From positions 193,675 through 257,674 of the forward strand of contig JAHFBF010000004.1 in NCBI GenBank assembly GCA_023250195.1: a stretch of DNA of 64,000 bases, given 5' to 3'. This DNA is from Candidatus Melainabacteria bacterium (lineage in GTDB: Bacteria; Cyanobacteriota; Vampirovibrionia; 2-02-FULL-35-15). Of the stretch, positions 8,644 through 16,531 are shown piece after piece. The stretch's first letter is position 1. Every line of letters begins with the position of its first letter. The notes under the pieces were generated by a model. That model did not search any database. It saw only the letters and a program-made list of their open reading frames with translations, and was not told the DNA's origin. A program made the translations under genes and the position numbers.

Positions 8644-9885
8644 TTACTTTAATGCAGCAATTTTTTTCTTTGCATTCTCTGTAATGTTTTTAATTGTTTC
8701 AGATATGTAATAAATCTCATCTTCAGAATCATCTTTCCCTAAAGTTATTCTTAATGAACCTCTTGCAAAGTTCTCTGGGATTCCACAGGCAAGAAGAACA
8801 TGTGAAGGTCTAATTGTAGATGTGTCATTAATGCTTTGCCTGCTCGAGCATGCTGATCCTGAACTAATAGCAATTCCTTTTAAATCCGCTTGTAAAACAA
8901 GACTTTCTCCTTCAAGATTTCTACAGCAAAGGCTTACATGTCCAGGGGTTCGGTGCACAAATTTTTCATGTGGAGTGTTTTCTTTCACTTTAACTAGAGC
9001 AGGACCTGTCAGCATTATATGTTGAAGCTCTGAAAATCTCTCCATAAGCTCGATTTGAAACTTGCGAAGTTTCTGTGCATTAGGGAGCAGCTCACTTTTT
9101 AATAGTTTTGCAGCAGTAGCAAATCCAACTATCCCTGCCATGTTTTCAGTACCAGGTCTGATTTTATTTTCCTGTCCACCGCCAATCAGTATTGGAGATA
9201 ATCTATCTTTTGATTTTATGTATATAGCGCCTGTTCCCTTTGGTCCATAAATTTTGTGACCTGACATTGACATAAAATCAATATTTAAATTATTTACATC
9301 AATAGGGATTTTCCCAAAAGATTGAACTGCATCAGTATGAAATAAGACATTGTTTTCATTGCAGATTTCAGAAATCTTCTTTAAATTCTGAATGGTTCCA
9401 ATTTCATTATTTGCATGAATTATAGAGACAAAGGTTGTTCTTGGTGATATTTTTGACTTTAACTCATCAAAATTAATAAATCCTTCCTTGTCTACGTTTA
9501 GCCAGGCAACTTTCCACCCTTTCTTTTCGAGATGTTCAAGAGATTCTTTAACAGCCGGGTGCTCTATTTTTGTAGTTATTATGTGGCGATCCTTATTCTT
9601 AAAAGATCCTTCATCCATCATTTTAGAAATACCAAAAATGACTGTATTAATTGATTCGGTGCCGCCACTTGTAAAAAATATCTGTTCTTCTTTTGCATTT
9701 ATTAAAGAAGCAATGTTTCCTCTGGACTCTTCTAAATATGATTTTGCGGTTCGTCCGAACTGATGAATACTTGAAGGATTTCCAAAATCTTCTTTTAAAA
9801 CATTAAGCATGGCTTCTACAACTTCATCTCTTACTTTTGTAGTTGCACTATTGTCAGCGTAAATTTTATTCATATTATTGTACAT
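8644..9885 (-). CDS. iscS: Cysteine desulfurase (NifS/IscS family)
   Basis: A 413-aa PLP enzyme that takes sulfur from cysteine for Fe-S cluster and other thiolation pathways. The PLP lysine is K211 in SGHKIYGPKG; the persulfide cysteine is C346 in SSGSACSS, in a long catalytic loop as in IscS/NifS. The conserved start YADNSATT is at residues 9-16, so translation could also begin at M5. It overlaps the Rrf2 regulator by 11 bp, and the pair is probably co-transcribed. No iscU/nifU-type scaffold is adjacent. Confidence 0.93.
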   Translation of the reverse strand: MYNNMNKIYADNSATTKVRDEVVEAMLNVLKEDFGNPSSIHQFGRTAKSYLEESRGNIASLINAKEEQIFFTSGGTESINTVIFGISKMMDEGSFKNKDRHIITTKIEHPAVKESLEHLEKKGWKVAWLNVDKEGFINFDELKSKISPRTTFVSIIHANNEIGTIQNLKKISEICNENNVLFHTDAVQSFGKIPIDVNNLNIDFMSMSGHKIYGPKGTGAIYIKSKDRLSPILIGGGQENKIRPGTENMAGIVGFATAAKLLKSELLPNAQKLRKFQIELMERFSELQHIMLTGPALVKVKENTPHEKFVHRTPGHVSLCCRNLEGESLVLQADLKGIAISSGSACSSRQSINDTSTIRPSHVLLACGIPENFARGSLRITLGKDDSEDEIYYISETIKNITENAKKKIAALK

Positions 9886-10306
9886 AAACTTGATTGTCTT
9901 TTGATGCTTTAAAGCTTATTGAATCATAGTAAAGATCTTCCAACGTAATTGATTTCAAAATGGTCAGAATACTTCTGTTTAATTTTTGCCAGAGTTGATA
10001 AGTTACATCATAGTCTTTGCCTGCATTTGGAGCAATGTTAACTGGACCTTCTACAGCTTCCATAATACTGGCAAGTGATATCTGTTTTTTGTCTCTTGAT
10101 AGAATATATCCGCCTGTAGGTCCACGTGTACTTTTAATTAGACCTGTACGCCTGAGTTTTATTGCAATCTGTTCAAGAAAAGGAAGAGGGATGTTTTGAT
10201 TCTTTGCAATTTCGCGCAATGAAATAGGCTCCTTGGATTTTGTACAGTGAATTGCAATATCGATCATTGCTTGTATGGCGTATTGTCCTTTAGTTGTCAG
10301 CTTCAT
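9875..10306 (-). CDS. Rrf2-family transcriptional regulator
   Basis: A 143-aa winged-helix protein starting MKLTTKGQYAIQAM, with the Rrf2 recognition region ISLREIAKNQNIPLPFLEQIAIKLRRTGL and the wing STRGPTGGYILSR. In IscR three cysteines near residues 90-105 bind a 2Fe-2S cluster; here the only cysteine is C21, so it is not a canonical Fe-S sensor and is closer to CymR-like members. It precedes and overlaps iscS, so it probably controls that operon. Confidence 0.9.
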   Translation of the reverse strand: MKLTTKGQYAIQAMIDIAIHCTKSKEPISLREIAKNQNIPLPFLEQIAIKLRRTGLIKSTRGPTGGYILSRDKKQISLASIMEAVEGPVNIAPNAGKDYDVTYQLWQKLNRSILTILKSITLEDLYYDSISFKASKDNQVYVQ

Positions 10307-10328
10307 ACGAAGATTATAGCGTAGATTT

Positions 10329-10438
10329 CACGTCATTGCGAGGAGGCTCTGAAAGAGCCGACGTGGCAATCTCATAACGTTTTGGAGATTGCTTCGTCGC
10401 AACAAAGTTGCTTCTCGGTTTCTTCTCGCAATGACGTG
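10329..10438. repeat. Interspersed MITE-like repeat, family A
   Basis: A 110-bp element between Rrf2 and fliR with inverted ends cacgtcattgcgaga / tctcgcaatgacgtg and internal short palindromes (ggctctgaaagagcc, gcaacaaagttgc). Related copies occur at 23701, 31063, 32197, 38387, 45610, 49753, 53020, 57106 and 60776. No coding capacity. Confidence 0.85.
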
Positions 10439-10444
10439 AAAATT

Positions 10445-11215
10445 TTAGAAAAACCTGGTTGGATTGCTGAATAAGCTTGCAAGTACCTGAAACAGTGCCG
10501 GTAAAATCATTACAAGAAGGACAATTCCAATGCTTGGCTTTATTGAGAAGCTAATCTGAAATGCATTTATCTGTGGTGCTGCTCTGGACATTAAACCTAA
10601 AATTAAATCAACTGCAAGGATTGTAATAACTATCGGGGAAACAATTAAAAATCCAATTGCAATGACATCTGTAGTAGCTTTTAAAAGCTTGTCAAAGCTA
10701 ATATGGAATTCATACATTACTATAGGAAAGGCATTAAAACTTTTATAAAGTCCTTCAATAACTTTCTCCATTCCGCCAATAGAAATAAATAAAGTCAGTG
10801 TCAGCATATCGAAAAATTTTCCTATAATTGTTGACTGTGTTTGTGTCCCCGGGTCAAAAAGAGTTGCAGCATTTAACCCCATCTGCATATCAACCATTTC
10901 ACCAGCAGTTCTTCCTATTTCCAGCACAAGATGTGCTACCCATCCGATAAAGAGTCCCACCATGACATTTATTACAATAAGATAAACAAACTGAAAATCT
11001 TTTGGATAAACGTCTGGCACTGTTAAATTTGGCATGAGTATTAAAGTTAGTAGTATAGAAAAAGAGATTCTTACAAGTGCAGGAATACTTTTATGTCCTA
11101 TTAAAGGTGCAGTACTGGCAAATGCTAATACCCGTGAAAAAACAAGAAGGATGATAATCCATATTCCACCAAATTGCTGAAGCATCTTTGCCTGGTTTAG
11201 TAAAAGATCATACAT
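10445..11215 (-). CDS. fliR: Flagellar biosynthesis protein FliR
   Basis: A 256-aa polytopic membrane protein, usual length for FliR of the flagellar type III export gate. Typical pieces are RVLAFASTAPLIG near the N-terminus, GEMVDMQMGLNAATLFDPGTQ in the middle, and RAAPQINAFQISFSIK near the C-terminus. It is last in a minus-strand fliN-O-P-Q-R order. A 103-bp gap with two short hairpins separates it from fliQ. Confidence 0.95.
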   Translation of the reverse strand: MYDLLLNQAKMLQQFGGIWIIILLVFSRVLAFASTAPLIGHKSIPALVRISFSILLTLILMPNLTVPDVYPKDFQFVYLIVINVMVGLFIGWVAHLVLEIGRTAGEMVDMQMGLNAATLFDPGTQTQSTIIGKFFDMLTLTLFISIGGMEKVIEGLYKSFNAFPIVMYEFHISFDKLLKATTDVIAIGFLIVSPIVITILAVDLILGLMSRAAPQINAFQISFSIKPSIGIVLLVMILPALFQVLASLFSNPTRFF

Positions 11216-11222
11216 TTTTTAT

Positions 11223-11298
11223 GCCTCAGACAAGCTGAGGCTTCCTTTGGTCAGCATCTTGCACTTGATCGGCTTTGCCAAATAAATCGGACAAAGCC
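11223..11298. repeat. Two hairpins in the fliQ-fliR gap
   Basis: CCTCAG/CTGAGG (11223-11239) and GGCTTTG/CAAAGCC (11272-11298) form two short stem-loops in a gap where fliQ and fliR are usually almost contiguous. They lack a T-run for termination. They look like remnants of small mobile palindromes. Confidence 0.4.
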
Positions 11299-11318
11299 TT
11301 TCAAAATAATTACGTTGT

Positions 11319-12044
11319 TCACTGTAGCCAACTTGATGTGACATCCTTTTCCTCACTTGTATTTTCTGAAAATGCTTCTTCTCTTTGCTGCAAGTCTGGG
11401 TTGATTATTTGTTTGTTTATCGGACTACCAGGAATTAGATTAAGTGGTGGGAACCCTTCTTCTTCCCATGATTGTTCCTTATTTTCCTGTGTTTCTGTTT
11501 GTGGAATAGGGATTGGTTCCTGAAAATCAGAAATAGGAATATTTGGCATTATAGGTTGAGAAGGTATTGTAGGATTTTCAGGTGGTAACAGTTTACTGGC
11601 AGAAGGAGGTATTTTGGGTGTAGAAGGTTTGCCGACATATGGAACGCCTGGTGGTAAGCCGGCTTCAGGGAACGTTGTTTCTATTTTTTCAGGGGGTTCG
11701 ACTTTTAACTTATGTCCTTCAAATTGATTCTTGAAATCTTTATCTTCTTTTGCATTAGCAGGGACTACTTTTTGTGTTCTGTGTGGGATTATTGTAAACG
11801 CTGTTGATAGTGTCCTTGTAGTATATTGATTTAAATATTGAAACATCCAGAACCCTGAAAGAATAATCAGCCCAAAAACACCAATAATTTTTAGAGCTGA
11901 TCCGATTGTTTGTTCCTGAACCTGAGTAGCAGCCTGTAAAATACCGACTACAAGTCCGATAGCAGCAGCAGCTAAAACAAGCGGTCCTGAAATTATAAGA
12001 ACCACTATTATTCCGTCTCTTACTGCTTGTGGCATCCAATCCAT
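11319..12044 (-). CDS. fliQ: FliQ with a long proline-rich C-terminal extension
   Basis: Residues 1-85 are a complete FliQ: two membrane helices and the conserved loop GILQAATQVQEQTIG. FliQ is normally about 90 aa, but this protein continues to 241 aa. The extra 150 residues are proline-, glutamate- and serine-rich, without predicted helices or known domains (for example PEAGLPPGVPYVGKP, SQPIMPNIPISDFQEP). FliQ is a core export-gate component with FliP and FliR. The reading frame is open without interruption, so this looks like a real fusion or tail. Confidence 0.88.
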   Translation of the reverse strand: MDWMPQAVRDGIIVVLIISGPLVLAAAAIGLVVGILQAATQVQEQTIGSALKIIGVFGLIILSGFWMFQYLNQYTTRTLSTAFTIIPHRTQKVVPANAKEDKDFKNQFEGHKLKVEPPEKIETTFPEAGLPPGVPYVGKPSTPKIPPSASKLLPPENPTIPSQPIMPNIPISDFQEPIPIPQTETQENKEQSWEEEGFPPLNLIPGSPINKQIINPDLQQREEAFSENTSEEKDVTSSWLQ

Positions 12045-12047
12045 TTT

Positions 12048-12165
12048 AAACGCTCCATAATTTGCTGCGGCTAATAGATTTTAGCCTACGCAAATTATTC
12101 CGCTTTTTATATGCCAGTTTTTTTTGACGCTCAGGTTTTTCGCATTTAGAAAAACCTTCGCTTAC
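12048..12165. repeat. Interspersed element, family C, in the fliP-fliQ gap
   Basis: Begins cgctccataatttgctgcggct, carries inverted pieces (aatttgc...gcaaatt), and ends tttttcgcatttagaaaaaccttcgc. A homologous copy lies at 12862-12970 in the next gap, and its right-hand part resembles 24917-24948. No coding sequence. Confidence 0.65.
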
Positions 12166-12202
12166 TTTTTCTCTCTTACCATTTACCACTTACCTCTTAC
12201 CT

Positions 12203-12853
12203 CTAATTAAAACTCTGTACCAACCCTTTTATTATTAGCGACCACCCATCAACAGCGACAAAAATTAAAAGCTTAAACGGGAGGGAAACAATTGTCGGGG
12301 ATAGCATTATCATACCCAGTGCCAGCAGTATATTAGCAATAATCAGGTCTATTACAAGAAAGGGAATAAAAATCAAAAAACCAATTTGAAATGATGTCCT
12401 GAGTTCACTCAGTAAAAATGATGCAATTAGCTGTCTGAAACCTACTTCTTCAGGGCTTTTTGGATTTGGAGAGTTGCTTAATCGGTAAAAAAATGCAAGG
12501 TCTTTAATTTCAGTTTGTTTCAGCATAAATCTTCTTAATGGTTTATATGCTTCTACTGCTGCCTGGGGAACAGTTATTCGTTGATTACTTAATGGTATTA
12601 AAGCTTTGTTATTTATCTCAGTTAAGGCAGGTCCCATTACATAACCGGTTAAAATTATTGACATTCCAATTACAACCATATTTGGCGGGACTTGCTGTGT
12701 ACCAAGTGAGGTTCTAAGTAGTGAAAGAATTATTGTTATTCTTAAAAATGGGGTCATTGTAACTATGACCATTGGAAGCATTGACAATAAAACCATTAAG
12801 ACAACTATTTGTAATGAGGGTTCTAAATTTGGGAGAATGTTATTCCAATTCAT
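12203..12853 (-). CDS. fliP: Flagellar export gate protein FliP
   Basis: A 216-aa membrane protein with FliP hallmarks: PFLRITIILSLLRTSLGTQQVPPN, LRRFMLKQTEIKDLAFF, SELRTSFQIGFLIFIPFLVIDL, and PFKLLIFVAVDGWSLI. It lacks the cleavable signal peptide and periplasmic leader seen in enterobacterial FliP (about 245 aa) and starts almost directly at the first mature helix. Part of the fliN-O-P-Q-R operon. Confidence 0.95.
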   Translation of the reverse strand: MNWNNILPNLEPSLQIVVLMVLLSMLPMVIVTMTPFLRITIILSLLRTSLGTQQVPPNMVVIGMSIILTGYVMGPALTEINNKALIPLSNQRITVPQAAVEAYKPLRRFMLKQTEIKDLAFFYRLSNSPNPKSPEEVGFRQLIASFLLSELRTSFQIGFLIFIPFLVIDLIIANILLALGMIMLSPTIVSLPFKLLIFVAVDGWSLIIKGLVQSFN

Positions 12854-12861
12854 TTTTTTCT

Positions 12862-12970
12862 ATAGCGCTCCATGATTTGCTACGGCTTGTGCCTACACAA
12901 ATCATTTCGCTTTTTCTCGGCAGTTCATTTTCGACGTTTCGGCTTGTCGCTACCGGACAAGCCTCCACTC
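12862..12970. repeat. Interspersed element, family C, in the fliO-fliP gap
   Basis: Clearly homologous to 12048-12165: both share cgctccatRatttgct.cggct, gcctac.caaat.att.cgcttttt and gacgtttcgg-like pieces. It holds internal dyads such as ggcttgtcgctaccggacaagcc. No coding sequence. Confidence 0.65.
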
Positions 12971-12999
12971 TATTGATTGTGCAAGTTATTTTTAACATT

Positions 13000-13278
13000 T
13001 TAAGTTAGTATTTTCATTCCTTTGTGAGAGGAAAATATTTTTAGATTTTGCTTATTTTTTTTTCCGGGAATGAAAATCTCGTATAATCCTGACTCGGAAC
13101 TTACTTTTTCTTTTTTTGTAATTAGAATTCTTCCTTTATCAAATCTTTTTTCAGACTCAAAGATTAGTTTTGGAATTAAACTTGTTTCACGGACTACCCA
13201 GTATGCCAACAGGCTTCCAAAGCCACATCCCGTAAAGATTACAATCAGTTTGACAAGGAGAGTAAACAGACTTTCCAT
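13000..13278 (-). CDS. fliO: Small membrane protein in the FliO position
   Basis: A 92-aa protein with one N-terminal membrane helix (about residues 5-28) and a basic, beta-rich cytoplasmic part (RFDKGRILITKKEKVSSESGLYEIF). Size, topology and position between the SpoA-domain switch protein and fliP fit FliO, a fast-evolving FliP/FliR assembly factor. The sequence alone is not diagnostic, so the name rests mostly on context. It starts 2 bp after the upstream stop. Confidence 0.6.
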   Translation of the reverse strand: MESLFTLLVKLIVIFTGCGFGSLLAYWVVRETSLIPKLIFESEKRFDKGRILITKKEKVSSESGLYEIFIPGKKNKQNLKIFSSHKGMKILT

Positions 13279-13280
13279 TT

Positions 13281-14480
13281 TTACATTTCCTCAAGATCTT
13301 TTAATTCTTCTTCAAAACTGCCTGCTTGTTCTCCTCTTGGTTTTTCTGGCTCACTTAAAAGATCGTCTATTTCAATACTGCTGCCGGAGCCTTTTGATGA
13401 TTTCTTTGTAGCTATTAAAAGATCAGTAATTCTCATCCCGAATTGGTTTCCGACAATTACAAGCTCACCCTTGGCTACCGGTCTTCCCTGTGCAGTTAAA
13501 ACAAGTTCTGAATCCAGAACAGAACCCAGAGGGAGAACTCCTCCTGACTTAAGTTCTAATACTTGTTTTAATGGTATTAAAATCTTCTGGAACTCTGCAG
13601 ATAATTCCAGAGGTAAACTTGAAAGAGGATCTTCGTCATAATTTTTTGTTGCTTTAATCATTTCATTTGCCAACTCTTCTATATTGTTAACGTCCTTAAA
13701 AAATACGGGGTGATCTTCTTCTGGTAAGACGAGGCCTATTTCTCCTAAGTGCCAGTAAAATCTTGAAATATCACTATCTTCAAATATAATCAGGTCATCT
13801 AATTCAAAAGACTTAATTTCATTAAATGATAATTTGGTAGTGCCTACATTAAAACCTACCGGTACTTTTATACCCGTATTAGCAAGTTTTCTAATGTCAA
13901 TTTGTTCTGATAAATCCTTATTTTCTTCATTTTGAGTTTTTTTAGGTTTAAATGCAGCAGGCATTCCAAAAGCAATTCTTCCAAGCTCATTTTCATCAGA
14001 CTCAACAAGCCAGACTAAATATATGAGATCCATCAGGTAAGGATGTTTATTGTCCATTTCCCAGACTTCTTTCATCCTGCTTTCAAGCGTTCCTAAAAAT
14101 GTCTGTAAGATATTTAATTCAAGCTGGGTAAGTTTCTTTGTGCTAAATGAGTAGTTTGCCGTTGATTCACCAAATGCATTATTTAAAAGAAATTCAGTAA
14201 GTTTTGCATCAATTCTTATTTGCCCGTTTTGATTATTATGCTGCCACGATGCGCCAATTCCAACCCAGTTAGTAGCATCCAAATCAAGCAGGATTGCAAC
14301 AAGTTTTGTGCGTACTTTTACTCCAAAGAAATTCTGGATTAGATCCTGAAACTCTACTTTTTCCTGAGACCAAAGAAATAAGTTATTCATTAAAGGTTCA
14401 TTTGAAAACTGAAATGAATCCGGTTTATCAGGATTCATCCCGATTTGTCTTATGAGTTCCTTGTTTTTCCCTTTTGCCAT
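13281..14480 (-). CDS. Flagellar motor switch protein with SpoA domains (FliN/FliM-like)
   Basis: A 399-aa protein. The C-terminus (about 305-375) is a canonical SpoA/FliN domain: VLPLGSVLDSELVLTAQGRPVAKGELVIVGNQFGMRI. A second, weaker SpoA-like segment is near 205-245 (FNVGTTKLSFNEIKSFELDDLIIF). The N-terminal half has a FliM-like stretch KKLTQLELNILQTFL. It would form part of the C-ring that binds CheY and the export ATPase. Ordinary FliN is about 100-150 aa, so this is a long two-SpoA version as in SctQ/FliM-FliN fusions. First gene of the operon. Confidence 0.82.
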   Translation of the reverse strand: MAKGKNKELIRQIGMNPDKPDSFQFSNEPLMNNLFLWSQEKVEFQDLIQNFFGVKVRTKLVAILLDLDATNWVGIGASWQHNNQNGQIRIDAKLTEFLLNNAFGESTANYSFSTKKLTQLELNILQTFLGTLESRMKEVWEMDNKHPYLMDLIYLVWLVESDENELGRIAFGMPAAFKPKKTQNEENKDLSEQIDIRKLANTGIKVPVGFNVGTTKLSFNEIKSFELDDLIIFEDSDISRFYWHLGEIGLVLPEEDHPVFFKDVNNIEELANEMIKATKNYDEDPLSSLPLELSAEFQKILIPLKQVLELKSGGVLPLGSVLDSELVLTAQGRPVAKGELVIVGNQFGMRITDLLIATKKSSKGSGSSIEIDDLLSEPEKPRGEQAGSFEEELKDLEEM

Positions 14481-14708
14481 GTTATTTATTATGTTTCGTT
14501 GCCTCTTGCTTTTTATTTGTGAACATTTAGGCTTAAATGGTTATTCCACTTTTTGACTCTCAGAATATTCCTTATCAGAACATTCTTTGCTTGTATTTTT
14601 AAAGATATCTAGAAGGATTCCTTACTATTTGTCCTTATTATTCCCTATATATGTAACGCAAAACCAAGTATAGGTGCGATTAATCAGGCTTCTACGGTAC
14701 AAATTTCT

Positions 14709-14737
14709 TTAACAGGTTATCTTAAATTCGTTATATA
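14709..14737 (+). promoter_or_regulatory. Candidate sigma70-type promoter for the SPFH/his genes
   Basis: TTAACA at 14709-14714, a 17-bp spacer, then TATATA at 14732-14737, about 20 bp before the ATG at 14759. It lies in a 278-bp divergent gap with the flagellar operon. Confidence 0.45.
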
Positions 14738-14758
14738 TGGTATTTTAAGGATTAAATT

Positions 14759-15634
14759 ATGCCAGAGATTGAAATTCCAGACTTTTTTTCACCAAATCCA
14801 CGAAGCCAACAGAGGCTGGATAATGTTTTTAACTGGTTGAAACAGTTCTGGGGGTACTTGATTTTTATAACTGTAATTTTACTGTTTTTAGGTGGTTCTA
14901 TAGTCAAGGTTGATGCAGGAGAAAGAGCTGTTGTTTTTAATATCTTTGGCGGTGTTGAAAAAAGAGTCCTTGGTGAGGGTATTCATATAATTGCACCGAT
15001 ATTGCAGTCAGCCACAATCTATGATGTAAAACATGCTACTTATAATTTTACTTCGGAAGAACAGGGAAAGCAGGGAAAAGTAATTGGTCCTGAAATTCAT
15101 TCATTAACTTCTGATGGTCAAAAAGTAGATATTGAACTTTCAGTCAGGGCAAGACCAGACCTGCAAAATTTATGGAAGCTACACAAATTTATTGGACCGT
15201 ATTATGCTTACAAAGTTTTATTTCCAAAAGCAAGGGCAGTTTTAAGAGAAGTATTGGCTGCTTATCCTGTGGAAGATGTCTATAGTATTAAAAGACAGGA
15301 AATCCAAAATAAAATACAACAGGAATTGCAGGATGATCTAAGGAAAAAATATTTTATTGATGTAGAAGAAGTCTTGATTAGAAATGTAAAATTTTCAAAA
15401 GAATTTCAGGATGCAATTGATCGCAAGCAGCAGGCTTTTCAGGAATACTTAAAAATGGAGTATGTTGTTGCAAGTGAAAAAGCAAAACGTGATGCAAAAA
15501 TTTTACAGGCAGAAGGAGAGGCAAAAGCAATTGGTTTAAGGGTTAATGCTTTAAGAGCAAATCCTGATTTTGTCAGGTATAGACGAGCACAAATTTATGG
15601 AAAGAGAGCGAAATTAATATTTGCCAATGATTAA
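14759..15634 (+). CDS. SPFH/prohibitin-family membrane protein 1
   Basis: A 291-aa protein with one N-terminal membrane helix (about 34-54), a band-7/SPFH domain (VDAGERAVVFNIFGGVEKRVLGEG onward, about 56-215), and a coiled tail ending in AEGEAKAIGLRV, the typical HflC/prohibitin end. Such proteins form membrane rings that organise microdomains and modulate proteases such as FtsH. RBS AAGGA precedes the ATG. It is followed with overlap by a paralogue. Confidence 0.88.
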   Translation: MPEIEIPDFFSPNPRSQQRLDNVFNWLKQFWGYLIFITVILLFLGGSIVKVDAGERAVVFNIFGGVEKRVLGEGIHIIAPILQSATIYDVKHATYNFTSEEQGKQGKVIGPEIHSLTSDGQKVDIELSVRARPDLQNLWKLHKFIGPYYAYKVLFPKARAVLREVLAAYPVEDVYSIKRQEIQNKIQQELQDDLRKKYFIDVEEVLIRNVKFSKEFQDAIDRKQQAFQEYLKMEYVVASEKAKRDAKILQAEGEAKAIGLRVNALRANPDFVRYRRAQIYGKRAKLIFAND

Positions 15635-16529
15635 TTATATAAAAAGCATCATAAACAACAAAGAAAATTCGATTGCAATTGGTGTAGCAGCATTAATTGT
15701 TGCACTTTTGGTTTTTGGTGGTGGAATGATAAAAATAATTCCTGCAGGGCATGTTGGTGTAGTATTTAATTTATTTGGCGGTGTAGAAAAAAGAGTTTTA
15801 AGTGAAGGATTGAATGTTGTAATTCCAGTCATTGAAACAGTTACAGTTTATGAGGCTAGAAAAATTTCTTATAGTTTTACTGATGGTTATGAAATAGGAA
15901 ACATAGGTTCTCCAATAAAATGCCAGACAAATGATGGTCAGCAGATTGATGTTGATGTAAGTGTTATTGCACATATTGATAAAAATAGAAGCTGGCAATT
16001 ACACCAGGATCTTGGAAGAGATTATGTAGACAAGCTTATTGTGCCGCAGACAAGAAGTATTCTTAGAAACATTGCCACGAAGTATCCTATTGATACGGTT
16101 TATACTACAGCTCGGATAGGACTTGCTCAGGATGCCGGAAGATCTCTAAAGAAATCTTTTTTAAAAAGTGGAGTTATTCTCGATGAATTTTTAATCAGAG
16201 GTATTGTTTTTTCTCCTGCATTTGCAGAAGCTGTTGAGAGAAAGCAGATTGCATTGCAGGAATCACAGAGGCAAAACTGGATTAAGAAAACAGCAGAAAG
16301 AGACAAGGAGAGAAAAATTATTGAGGGAGAAGGTGATGCAAGAGCCCTTGCAGTAAAGGGTCAGGCAATTCAGCTTGATCCAAGAATTGCTGAACTTGAG
16401 TTTCTGGAACAGCTTGATCAAAGAGGAGCAGATATTCCAGTAATAACCGGAACCAAGAATGCTATATTATCAATAGGAGATTTGTTTAAGGAAACAGAAA
16501 AACAAAGAGACAAAGAATCAGAGAAGTAG
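15627..16529 (+). CDS. SPFH/prohibitin-family membrane protein 2
   Basis: A 300-aa paralogue of the preceding gene: membrane helix about 15-36, SPFH domain with IPAGHVGVVFNLFGGVEKRVLSEG, and a coiled C-terminus containing EGEGDARALAVKG. I chose the ATG at 15627, which overlaps the upstream stop by 8 bp; a TTG at 15621 would add two residues. Two adjacent SPFH genes suggest a heteromeric ring like HflK/HflC or prohibitin 1/2 (inference). Confidence 0.88.
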   Translation: MINYIKSIINNKENSIAIGVAALIVALLVFGGGMIKIIPAGHVGVVFNLFGGVEKRVLSEGLNVVIPVIETVTVYEARKISYSFTDGYEIGNIGSPIKCQTNDGQQIDVDVSVIAHIDKNRSWQLHQDLGRDYVDKLIVPQTRSILRNIATKYPIDTVYTTARIGLAQDAGRSLKKSFLKSGVILDEFLIRGIVFSPAFAEAVERKQIALQESQRQNWIKKTAERDKERKIIEGEGDARALAVKGQAIQLDPRIAELEFLEQLDQRGADIPVITGTKNAILSIGDLFKETEKQRDKESEK

Positions 16530-16531
16530 TA

